Shown here in pieces: positions 1 to 13,000 of a stretch of 64,000 nucleotides of DNA. Each line of letters starts with the position of its first letter. Position 1 is the stretch's first letter. The translations under genes were made by a program, and so were the position numbers. The notes beneath the pieces were generated by a model. It saw nothing but the letters and a program-made list of their open reading frames with translations, did not search any database and had not been told where the DNA came from. Source of the DNA: Telmatactis stephensoni (taxonomy: Eukaryota > Cnidaria > Anthozoa > Actiniaria > Isophelliidae); assembly GCA_029948255.1 (NCBI GenBank), contig JALIZF010001469.1:124001-188000 (forward strand). The letters are read 5' to 3'.

Positions 1-1000
1 ACAACACAGACTAGACTACCCGATTCTTATTCCACACATTTGCTTACATTAAATTAATGATATCAATCTCGTTTCATTGTGTTCTTCCATGCCAAAGAGT
101 CCATTTCAGTTTTGTATGTTGCTGCAGGTTTCAAACTGGATAAACTGAAAACAGGAAAGGCTGGAAATTAGAGATGATTGAACCTAACTAGTATATATTA
201 CTCTATTTCTTCAACAGTAACAACCAAGGAAGCGTATTATCAGCTTTGTTCTATATATCATTATTCATGGGCTAAATGTTTAGACTAAAAACAAAGCGCC
301 AGAATTTATCTGTTAGGGTATATTTACATTAGGAAATTGCGTCCCGGGCTAGTTCAACGAGTTTTACATGTCTTTTGGTTGAGATGTATATATGAAAACC
401 AGGACCATAAATAATCTTTCACTTGCTTCCCAGGAAGATTGTGTCTTTTCGTCTGGGCTTATAAACTAGTCCCGCGACTAACCCAGCCTGGGGCCGCGAA
501 ATCGCTCACTTAGAATGTAAACTACTTGCCCGCTTATAAACAAGCTTATTGAAAACAGCACCTTAACAAGTATGGTAAGGCCTGGTTCAAAACGATATCA
601 CTGAAAACCACGTTTATTTTTATCATTCCATGAATTTCAGCCTTTGCTATGGTATTCATATTTAGGCAGAAGTTTATATCAAGTTTATTATTCTGGGCAT
701 AATTAGCACGTAACTGCTAGAGACCTAACCAGTCTCACTTACACCCGAGGGTAAATAGAGTATATTTTATCTCTCTTATCTTATCAAGATACTATATGAT
801 GTAGCAATAAAAATGGTGACATTAAGTGGTCACGTGACAATGGAATGATAAAATTTATGCTATCTATCTAGAAAATAGTTAAGGTACGGAACATAATTAA
901 AACTCACTCGTTACTTTCTCGCTCGCTTGTAAGTTTTATGTATGTGCATTCTTCATAAGTCGTAAACACAGTGTAGGCAAGTACTTGCTATAAATAATTC
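1..1000. other. downstream flank of gene D, homologous to that of gene C
   Basis: No gene is seen here. The first bases repeat, with few differences, from about 18534, downstream of gene C, and the likeness runs through the last exon of both genes. It is part of the duplicated unit. Relative to this copy, the gene C flank has about 580 extra bases (roughly 19270-19855). A minus-strand AATAAA at about 609-614, also present near 19155, is the clearest shared candidate polyadenylation signal, but it lies about 390 bases past the stop, so this is weak. Confidence 0.7.
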
Positions 1001-4000
1001 TCACTTATTTGAATACCCACCCTCACAGATCTGCATGCCAATCTCTTTTGCCTTTTTCTCTAATTCATAGAAATACTCGGTAGAGAAACAATGGTCAGGA
1101 AGGCTAGCTGTTTTCACCAACTCGTCTACATCAATATCGCCTGTAATTCCAACAGTAAACACTTCCACGCCTTTTCTCTTCAGTGGAACGACTGCTTTAC
1201 TGGGAGGCGTATAGGCAACTTTGAAGTTGGTTTGCATTCCATCTGTCATGATGATACAAACCTGTCGAAGAAATAAGAGCGTAAAATAGTTAACGAATGA
1301 TTCCATTTTTGCGTGCATCTGTACTTTGATATGCACCTTTATTATATGGCTAGATAATTTCCTGAATTCTGATTGGCTAACGCATGGTCTGTATTTTGCC
1401 ATATCAGGACCGCTGTCCCGGATGAAAAGAAAAGTTTGCGTTTGGCAATTGATTGGCGGGATTTCTCAAAGCCATATAATAAATAAGTTATTAACCTCGA
1501 TTGCTCGGTCTGTATGGGAAAAATAAATATCAGACCTCGGTCTTTTTGTACAGTCAAGACCTCGGTCTGATATTTTCCCATACAGACCTCGCGCTCGGTT
1601 AATAACCCTTTAATATGCACCAGATATACCTATGACCTCAAACAATGCAACGCGCACTTAATTTGATTGAGATATAAAAAAGCAAACAAACAAACAAAAC
1701 GAATTAAGCAAACAATAAAATACATTTTTTTCTCAAACGGTTGTCTGGCACTGCATTCTATTTCGTCTTAGTTTACATGTACATGTACATGTTTTTGATT
1801 TCATGTTTTACAGCTAATGTATCATTAGAGTACAAACAAACAAACAAACAAACAAACAAACAAACAAACAAACAAACAAACAAACAAACAAACAAAAACA
1901 GATGAATCAAAACATATTTTTCAACCTGTAAAACACTTTGACAAATCAATCTGTAACTCGTTATATTGCTACTGTTTATTTGTTAGTGTTGAAAAACAAA
2001 TTATATCAGTTGTGTAAGGTAATATATATATATATACCTTTTTAACATCGCTTCTCATACCACCTGCTTCTGTGAATACCTGGCTGTTCGCCATCTCAAG
2101 CGCCTTATCGATGAAAGTGAGCCCTTTGGAATAGTTCGCTTTAGTATATATGTATTTCTCAAACTTTTCAATACGTTGAGTGACATCCTCATTGCTTTGT
2201 TGTCCTTCTTTGAAGCTCATCACGAGTTTGGGATCTGCATTGTACCTAATGATGGCCACATGACTGTCTTTGGGGCCGACTTTAAAGCAATCAACTATAC
2301 GCTTGGCAAAGCGCACCTCGTCTTTCCACTGAGACGTACCAATACTGTTAGACGAATCAAGAATTAACGCAACGTCAACAGGACGTGGACAGGGAACTGA
2401 AGAGCAAATACATTGTTATGTCATTTTCCAGGCAAATTTCCCTTAAAGTTTAAGGTGAGGCATGCATGCAAACAATGTGATCCAAAAGCATTATGTCGAG
2501 TTTCTAGGCGTTGCTGAATGCCGATAGATTTTCCGAAGCTTGTTTTATTTGCGATTTGTTCCGTTCTGAGGAATAACATCCATTGAGAATCATCAATATT
2601 AATTCTCAGTTGACCATCATGGCATTGGAATATATATAAACCAAAGTCGCTCAATTTATTTTTGATCACCTTTATGCATGAATGAATTAGTTACGTTAGC
2701 CAAAAGCCTCCCAGTTTTTGACTCGCGCAAAATTTTGTTCATGCATTCACTGTAGGTAAACACATCCACGACCCATCACCTGTCATAACTCAAAGCAAAA
2801 GTCATTGCATATGCGATAGCAGATGTGAAGCTTATATTCAGTCTTATAAGACGGTCTTAGTGGGGTGGTGGCTATTACGATTAACGGTTAATGTTTTAGC
2901 GTTTTTATAATTATGGTTGAAAGTGCTACTTGGACGAAAATCCATGAAAATTAAAGAATGGCTTAAAACATTACTTAATTTTTGCTTAATGAATCCAATA
3001 GTCATCATGAAGCAACATTTTCTTTGCATTCAAAAGAAACAGGTAGAAACTGTCAAGTATTCAAGCTTTCAAATTGTGTATGTATGACGTCATACATACA
3101 ACCCTATTGTTCTTTAAGATTTTGAATGATAATTTCTCTATAATGAGGGACATTTATCGCAAAACTCAAACGATGATGGCCTAGTTTTTCAGCTGTGTTC
3201 ATCTTCAGATAGAAATAATCAGTATTAATCGGTTTTGAATATAACCGATTTTCGTCCAAGTGGCCCTTTAAAATGGGTTGATAACTAATTTCCATTGTTT
3301 GTGATGGTTAAAATTTAATTGATATTGTTGAGAACGCTGGAAAAGCTACAACGACTTACTTTTCATTACTGCTAACGCCGGGTTAGTTTTTCCTAGTGCA
3401 GGTTTCGTATGAGTGTGAAAAACTACGGCACGGTTACGGCGCGACACGGACACGGCACGGAACCTCGCCTGCTGATTTCTTTACAAATTTAGAAAGACAT
3501 CAGCAGGCGAGGTTCCGTGCCGTGTCCGTGTCGCGCCGTAACCGTGCCGTAGTTTTTCACCGTCATACGAAATCTGCTCTATTATTACGGCTTACGGTTT
3601 AATTTTTTACAATAATTTGAAAATTTGGGAAATTCAACTTTCTTTCACTGAAGGCGCCATTTTTTGCTTTTCCTTGTGTTTCACGGTCAGCACAGGAAAC
3701 CCAACAGCGCATGCGCAAACACAATTCCTTAATAGCGTTGTGGCCACAGGAATCCCAAGTTGTTGATTTCCAGTAATGGTGATATTTTAGATGCATGATA
3801 CTTTTTCTTATCAAGTTTAATAATGCACTTGTGGAAAACGTTTGCCCATGCGTGCATATTACGTTGTTTTCTTAAGAAATGTGTGAACTTGAAATGAAAT
3901 GCTTGAATTATCGGTGTATACATAAAATTGCTCTTGTATACTTTTATGAGACAAAGATGTTGCATTAATGAAGGCATTATCGGTGAATATGGCCCCTAAG

Positions 4001-7000
4001 TTTTAAGAATTGACCTTAAGTTTTGACATTTTGTGAAAACCATTGTCGAAGGCAAGTGTAAAAGCGAAATTAATTAGGTTTACAAAAGCAAGAAGACGTG
4101 ACTACGAGCATGCGCAGATGTTTCTCACTAGTGTACACAGCTAAGTGGTTGGCCCCCAGTTGTGGGTGAAAATGATAGAGTCGTAAAATCCACAATTAAG
4201 CTGGGCTTCCTGTGGCTACAGCGAATAACTGAATATTTTTTAAGGAATTTTAATGTAAAAATAATAGCGAAAGGATAAAGTAGAGGACAGTGAAAAATGA
4301 TTTTAATTTGTATATATTATGATTTATCTAATGTCTATACTGAGATAATAGATACTATATAAATACAAGATTTTATCTATCAATAGAACATTTGCACGAT
4401 GGCGTTAATTCGTTCAATTGGCACCGGAACACTGTTTGCAAAAGAAATTGGACAAAGCATTTTAGTATATTACCAAATCATGCAAACGAAACAGCCAATA
4501 ATTTGATATAAAATGTTAAAAATGAAAACTAAACTGGACTTACCTTTTTTTGGTGTTGGTTTGGGAGTTGTTGGTTTGGGAACAACTAAACAGTTAAGAT
4601 CGAGAGTGAGAGATAACACAAGAAAACAAACTCAATATTGAAAAATAAGGAGCACTTGTAAATGTTTGGAATGATAAATATTTTTGGAACAAACAAACAA
4701 ACAAACAAAACTAAACACCAACCAACTAACCAACCAACCAACCAACCAACCAACCAACCAACCAACCAACCAACCAACCAACCAACCAACCAACAAAACC
4801 AAAACCAATAGGCCATGTTCGAGATATCAAGATTCCCAGCATGATAGCGAGGCTCATAGGAATAGACACTGCCGAAATATCCACCTGGGGCCGGTTGTAC
4901 GAAGGGTGAATAGCGCTATCCAGCGGATAAATCCTTATCCAGCGGATAAAATCTATACAAAATCTATACAGCGGATAACTCTTATCCGGTGGATAACTTT
5001 ATCCAACCTTCGTACAACCGGTACCTGGCAGAAAGAAAATAAGTGTATACGATACTGGAAATTATGTAGAAATCAGTAGAATTTTTTTTTTTTTTAACCT
5101 AAAATCACAAATAAATAAATGTGCCATTGGACCGAAAACTAGTTTCTACTATTTTCGAACGAATTTCCAATATCGTATACAGTTATTCTCTTTCTGCTAG
5201 GTGGTTATATCGGCAGTTTACTCCTGTGAGCCTCGCCTTTACTACTGTGAGCCCTTACGAGGAATTTGCTTTGAAAATGAAGGCAATACACTAGGAGCGA
5301 TGGAGGCTTACGATGGAAAATATACAACTTGAAAATGTACGCTGAAATCCTTGCGTTCTTGTTGGGGAAATTTTTGCATCCAAACGGTAACTCGACATGC
5401 ATGGAGAAGCGTATGAGGTCTGCAAAAATTTGAGGGACGGTAATAATAACTGCAATTCTGTCTCATGATCAGGTGTAAGATTAGGGCAACCAGTCACTAG
5501 CGTTGGTCTGACAAGGGCTCGGCATTGCTGGACAGGAATAACGCTCAACTGAGCCAACCGGAAGGTCAACTCTAGGGTCTAAACTCGTCTTAACGCAGCG
5601 AGTTACAGCGCGTTTAGACGATTTAAAGGCGAGCTATAAGGGAAAATGACCCCTCCTCATTTACTTTTAGTGAAATCCTATGCGAGCTAAGGCGAGTTAA
5701 ATAAGGCAAGTTTAGACCCTATATAGAGTAGGTCTAACCGCGGGGAACCTTTGCAAGCTTGCAGTAAATTTGTATTCCAGAAATACTTACGTTTACATTG
5801 TTTGTTGATCAACTTTTCTGCTACCTTCGTCAAGTCATCGAATGTTTCGGCATGGAAGTAATAGGACTTATTTGTGGCAATTTTTTGCAGCTGCTTTTCG
5901 TCGATTTCCTTACCGAGCTCACCGACACCAACTGTGTAAATAATCACACCTCTGTCCTTTTTCAGTATATGGGCTTCGTTTTCTGGTGGTTCATACTCTC
6001 CATCTTCGGTTTGATAACCGTCGGTGAAAAGTACTAGAACCTGAAAATATGAATAAAAATTTTGTCTACATGCGTTACTATTTGAATCCGTTCTTTGTCC
6101 GCAGACAAATGTCAGGATAACGTGTCTAATCCTAGCGGTATAATGTATAACGTCATGCAACTAAAGGTATTGAATATAGCTACAATCCTTGCCAAAATTA
6201 GTTGGCACGATGTGAAAGTTACCTGGTTACAGATGAATCCGTGAAGGTCTAAATCAGTGAATCGGTTAATAAAGTAGTAGAAACTGACAAGTAATGAATA
6301 AACGAATCTATGAAACTATGAAACTATGAGCCCTTGAAACCGTAAAAAGGTGAATCTGTATTAATAAGAAAAATCCATAAAACTATGAGTCTGCGAATCT
6401 TAGTAACACACCCAGAGCACCTATCACTACTGGAATTACCATTACCTTTCTCATGTTCCATATAATGTTCTGAAGGTCCTAATATACTTTTCTACTTTTT
6501 GTGTTTCCTTTTCAAAGATTCTACGTACTATCACCTGGGATCGCAATGTCAACTACCTTACATATTCTTCCATCTTTTTCAACAACAACAATATCTTCTT
6601 GCTCGATCAATTACATGGTCACACTGTATATTCATATCCGAAAGTATCTTAACAGCATCATTCTCCATAACACTCTCTGGTTTTTGCTCATACTACTTTT
6701 TGCTTTCTGTCAAGGTGGTTGTATTTCCCACAAAGCTTCCAATAAACTATTTTCCCTATCTTATCATGCCTCCTTTTGTATTCTCTCTGGGCCAGCTTTG
6801 CACACTCACTAATAACGTGGTATACAGTCTCACTTCTTTGTCCACTGAACAATCTACAGGATGGTGACTCCACTGTTTTATCATCAATGAATATTAAATT
6901 TAACATAGTTTGTCCGTATTGCTTGTTCTTGAGCTGCACATTTCAAGGCTTCTTTTAATAATTGTTACAAATTCTTACAAATAGTTATGGAGTTTGTATA

Positions 7001-9961
7001 TAGGATTTATATGTTTTCAATAAAGTTGTTTTAACTATTAAAAAAAGTGATAGGTGCTCTAGGGTGTGTTACTAAGATTCGATATGACCTGATAAAGAAT
7101 TACATGGATGATGACGCTCAGAAAGCTGTGGGCCCCTATCTAAAAGCTGATCGCATACGTGTACGAAGATCTATGAGAGTGGCTAAGAAGCGGACTCAGC
7201 TTTACTAGTGGCATAATACTCGTTCCAGCAATGATGATGATGTAAACTAAACTTTTATAGTTTGAAAAATAAAAGTGACTTGTTAAAATCAAGAGTCTGT
7301 GTTTATTTCTATATGCATTGAGTGATTTAAATCATGCTTTCCAATTGAGTGCGCTAAAACTTTGAAAAGTGACATTGTCTTGAAGACAATATAGATACTT
7401 GTGGGCATACAAATCTTTGAACTCATTAGTATGCGGAGGGATTGTTGATTTTAGTGGACTGAAAAATCCTTTGTTTAAGAAGTTCACTAACTCATTGTAA
7501 ATAATTCTAAGTAAGCTACTTTTAAGTGTCCACTTATAAGTCATTGGAAGAGAGGCTTACGCTTAAAAAGAGTTTAGCAATACAATAGGACTTAGAACGG
7601 CTGTTTGATGTCACAAAAGACATGTCGGGCAACTTCAAAATAAAAGAACAGAGAATCATTTGCATACTGTTCACAAATTTATTCGCAACGATTCGTCATG
7701 GTTGTGCACTAGTGCTTGCGGCTAATTCTTGTGTTTGTGGACCACTTCTAGTACTTGCGCACTAATTCTTATAGACTAAGGGAGGACTCAGTGTTCACTC
7801 ACTATAACTACCACAACATTTTCGTGTTCACTCACCGTAACCGCAACAAGTCCACAACGATTTCATGGTTGTGGACTAATTCTTAGAAACTCAAGGGGGA
7901 GGGGTGGTGGGATACTAATTTGAATCAACTTGAGGGGGAGGGGTGGTGGGTTGCTTGAGTTCCTTGTGTGGGCCAACGGTCCAACGGACCACGGACCACA
8001 AGGTCGTGCGATGCTTAACATACTCTCTTCTCCTCCCCCCTCCTCTAACTATACTCTCCCCCTCCTCCCCCTCCTCTAACTATACTCCTCGTACTCCTCC
8101 CCCTCCTCTTTCTATACTCCTCCCTCCTCCTCTTTCTAAACTCCTCCCTCCTCCTCCCCCCTCCTCTAACTATACTCCTCGTACTCCTCCCCCTCCTCTT
8201 TCTATACTCCTCCCTCCTCCTCTTTCTAAACTCCTCCCTCCTCCTCCCCCTTCCTCTAACTATACTCCTCGTACTCCTCCCCCTCCTCTTTCTATACTCC
8301 TCCCTCCTCCTCCTCCCTCCTCTTTCTATACTCCACCCCTCCTCTAAGGTTAATTCCATCCCTCATATACTACTTTCACTTATTTATTCATTTATCCACC
8401 GTTTTATGACATCAATATTAAATTCAACATAGTTTGTCCGTATTGCTTGTTCTTGAGCTGCACATTTCAAGGCCAGACTTCTGTTTGAACTTTTAGATCG
8501 ATCCCATTTTCTAAGCCATTCCCAACATTTACCAGTATCTGCGGTTTCATGAACCTGCTATCGATAGCCATTTTTACCAAACACCCGCAGAACGCCTATG
8601 GCACTCCCACTAGAATCTAACCTAGAATCTAATAGAATCTAGAATCTGATAAGAATCTAATGTTGAATCTTCGGTAGACTAGAATCTAGACTAGAATACT
8701 AGAATCTGGACTGGAATACTAGAATCTACACTAGAATAATACTGGAATACAGTTATCGAGTTTTGAATGGGTGAAACCATGTGTCAATGAAACAATTAAT
8801 GAATCGTCGAATCCACGGAACTACGAATCCATGCATCCCTAAATCCAAAAAGCCATTCATCCAAGAGTCTGTTACCTCATCAGTTTTGCCCGCGGCAATT
8901 TGAGTTTGTAATAAATATTTTATATTAATATCACGTACTGTACGACAACCACGTTGATAAGAAAATAGTACAAACCAGGAAACAAAGCAAGCAAACAAAC
9001 AAAACATACAGGAGAAAAAACACAGAAACACACAATTTACCTTTGTCACATTCTTGGACCTCATGTACGAATTGTTTTTGGTGAATACTTTTTGGTATGT
9101 CTCCCTAAGTCCCCTATCTATGTATGTATTTGAGGTGTTTTCACGAAGGTGGTCGATTGTTTCATCGAGAATAGCGGCGTTTGTTCCTCGGTCAAAGTTG
9201 ATGTCCACAATTGCATCATCACCATATGTTGTGATGGCTACATGAGTTCCTTTTTCAGAGATATCGTAGTACTTGAGATATCGCTTAACGAATTTCTTCA
9301 TTTGTTTCCACTTCTCTTTATTTTTTACTCTCATACTAGAAGACACATCAAGAACTAGGGCTAAATCAATAGGTTCTGAGGTACAAACCATGTCTGTAAA
9401 ACAAATGAACGAATTCTCAGCTAGTCTACTATATTACAATTAATGAAAACTCATAATTATATTCAAATCCCAATCCTTTATCTTATTCGGCCCTATGCAA
9501 TTACATATCCTAACTAACAGACAATGTACTTAATTAGTTAATGAAAAAGATAGTTGAATTTAGTTGAAGAAGAAGAAGAAGAAGCAGCAGAAGAAGAAGA
9601 AGCAGCAGAAGAAGAAGCAGAAGAAGAAGCAGAAGAAAGCAGAAGAAGAAGCAGAAGAAGAAGCAGAAGAGCAGAAGAAGCAGAAGCAGAAGCAGAAGCA
9701 GAAGCAGAAGAAGAAGCAGAAGAAGCAGAAGCAGCAGCAGAAGAAGCAGAAGCAGCAGCAGAAGCAGAAGAAGAAGCAGAAGCAGAAGCAGAAGCAGAAG
9801 AAGAAGCAGAAGAAGAAGAAGCAGAAGAAGAAGCAGAAGAAGAAGCAGAAGAAGAAGCAGAAGAGAAGAAGCAGAAGAAGCAGAAGAAGCAGAAGAAGCA
9901 GAAGAAGAAGAAGAAGAAGAAGAAGAAGAAGAAGAAGAAGAAGAAGAAGAAGAAGAAGAAG

Positions 9962-10037
<76 letters not shown>

Positions 10038-13000
10038 AGAAGGAGGAGGAGGAGGAGGAGGAGGAGGAGGAGGAGGAGGAGGAGGAGGAGGAGGAGGAGG
10101 AGGAGGAGGAGGAGGAGGAGGAGGAGGAGGAGGAGGAGGAGGAGGAGGAGGAGGAGGAGGAGGAGGAGGAGGAGGAGGAGGAGGAGGAGGAGGAGGAGGA
10201 GGAGGAGGAGGAGGAGGAGGAGGAGGAGGAGGAGGAGGAGGAGGAGGAGGAGGAGGAGGAGGAGGAGGGGAGGAGGAGGAGGAGGAGGAGGAGGAGGAGG
10301 AGGAGGAGGAGGAGGAGGAGGAGGAGGAGGAGGAGGAGGAGGAGGAGGAGGAGGAGGAGGAGGAGGAGGAGGAGGAGGAGGAGGAGGAGGAGGAGGAGGA
10401 GGAGGAGGAGGAGGAGGAGGAGGAGGAGGAGGAGGAGGAGGAGGAGGAGGAGGAGGAGGAGGAGGAGGAGGAGGAGGAGGAGGAGGAGGAGGAGGAGGAG
10501 GAGGAGGAGGAGGAGGAGGAGGAGGAGGAGGAGGAGGAGGAGGAGGAGGAGGAGGAGGAGGAGGAGGAGGAGGAGGAGGAGGAGGAGGAGGAGGAGGAGG
10601 AGGAGGAGGAGGAGGAGGAGGAGGAGGAGGAGGAGGAGGAGGAGGAGGAGGAGGAGGAGGAGGAGGGCTTGCTCGGCTCAACAAATTAAAAATTCAGTCT
10701 TTTGCTGGCAATCAGGAGGGATGGAACATCTCTATTGTTTTATGCTTTGAATTCCTGTTTATAACGTTGTTGCCTTTGCTGACGTCACTAACGCCACATA
10801 GCCCGGATCAGGTTGCGGATCGGAAGGAATTATTAAATATACAAATACACTAAACCTTTTTTTGGCAAATTTTACACTCATTTTCTATTTGCTAAACAAT
10901 CTCATTGCTAAAGTACAAGGTATGTAGAGTATTTTTGCTACTTGACTGAAATGCACTTGTTTCAGAACTAGAATCAAAATCAAGCAAATTCCTCCTTCAA
11001 GTTAACGTCATCTCATTTGCATTTTCAGATTTGAATTGCTTAATTCTCAGAAAGGAAATGATTTTATCAGAGATATTTATATAAAACGTTTATTTATATG
11101 ATGTATTTCTAGATTCAAAAGGATTTGGCTAGGCTTTAGTGGCAATTTAATTTTCACAGTATAAATACCAAATTAATGCAGTGCATTTCTAAACTACACA
11201 TATCACATGTTTCCTTTGCATCACATGTAGAATTCTTTGGTCAGCAAAACTAATAAACGCTTATATTGAATGTTAAAGGATGGTGTATTAAAGGATGGAT
11301 ATGAAGTTCGCATGGTCCAAAATGTCTGTAATTTCACAGCACGAAACCTCCTAGCCTGCTTTATGAGACCTCCTCGATCGTAGGGTGAATGTGATCACTT
11401 CTATAGATCTTACAAAATAATTATAATTGCTTATCTTGAGAGTTGTTGAAATTTCCTTGGGTATTTTGTTCATACAATGGATTTCTGACCTAAGAAATAG
11501 CCAAATAACTGACCTATACATAACAATATTAGCCAAATTTGAACATTTATATACCTTCTCCACTTTTGCCAGGACATGATGAGTTGTAAATGAGGTGTTA
11601 GCCGAAACATGTATATTTTCGACGCTATTAAAATACTTTTAATGTTTTCTATGCGTTTTGCTTCCACTAAGAAAATTCTTGTGACGTCACGAAATGCAAC
11701 AATGCTGTACAGCCCTTTGCTTAGAGACGTCCCTTCCCCCCATCTGGCAATATCAATTACGTTTGATTAATTTTAGTTCATTATAATATTGTTTTGGGGA
11801 GCAAGATAAGCGTTGGGTGATAACACAACCTGTGGCTTAGGCCCAGGGCAAACGTCGAATCTTAGTCGAATTTAATTCGTCGAACCTATTAATTTTGAAA
11901 TAGGCGCATGAATGATGCGACGTTTGCTGCAATTAAATTCGACTCAAATTAATTGATTCGACTCTAGCATGGGTTCGACTTGCCAAGTCGGATAATGCGA
12001 CAGCGGTTCGGCACAGGTGCGACGTTTGCTACCACGCTGAAATGAAGTCGACTCTTTGTCGCACCTATTTTAAATGTATTCGACGCGACTTAGATTCGAC
12101 GTTTGCCCTAGGCCTTAGCTTAGCTTAGCTTAGCTTAGCTTAGCTTAGCTTAGCTTAGCTTAGCTTAGCTTAGCTTAGCTTAGCTTAGCTTAGCTTAGCT
12201 TAGCTTAGCTTAGCTTAGCTTAGCTTAGCTTAGCTTAGCTTAGCTTAGCTTAGCTTAGCTTAGCTTAGCTTAGCTTAGCTTAGCTTAGCTTAGCTTAGCT
12301 TAGCTTGCACAATATTTTGGCGATCGTGAACGAAGAGAAAACTGTAAACTTAGACTGGGCATTCCTTGAAATCCCGAACAATTAAGGTAATTCCTCTGTT
12401 TTGCACCGCGCACGCCTACTGCGCATGGTTCAAAAAGCATAAATCGCGACTTTACGAGCATTTTCTTTCAAGGTATAATCAAAAAGGATACAAAACTCGA
12501 TTTTGGACATTTTTCTAATCTTTGGTGCGATAAAAAGCAAGTTTTGCGAAACTCGCCCCATTCCCTTCTCGAAAAAGTGCCGTTTTTAGCTCTATTATGA
12601 TGATGTTTTACAAAATATCTCGCAAACGAGCACCGTGACCCCCATTTCTTATTTCAAAACTTGCATTCACGCAATGATTTACACAACATATTTGAAAATT
12701 AAGAAAATATATTGATAGGAACATGGAATATTTTTTTTGTATAATATATTTGAGCCCTAGAATGCCAAAAATCGAACATTTCGGGGTATGTTGCTCTCTA
12801 AATGATTCAAAAAATGTTCCAATGAAATGCGTTATCGAAGTTAAAATAAGCTTTCTTGCGAGACATTTTACTATTTTACCTGTTTCTACTAAAATACTGC
12901 TAACTCTGAGTTTTGGAGTCTTTTTCTGAGACCAGATAGACATATCAATGAATTAGCTGGAAAACATCGAACGTTCGCGCGAAATCGCTAAAATACCCTT

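Noticed and set aside
1091..1276. Plus-strand frames opposite vWA exons (also 20121, 48132, 9149, 24427, 37110, 52833)
   Set aside because: Antisense shadows of conserved coding exons; they recur only because the exons are paralogous.
9554..10853. Reading frames of about 370-430 codons of Glu, Arg, Gly, Pro or Leu runs
   Set aside because: They are triplet-repeat artefacts within intron 1 of gene D, open in several frames and both strands.
12113..12306. Interstitial telomere repeat
   Set aside because: The unit is TTAGC, not TTAGGG, and does not vary toward it.
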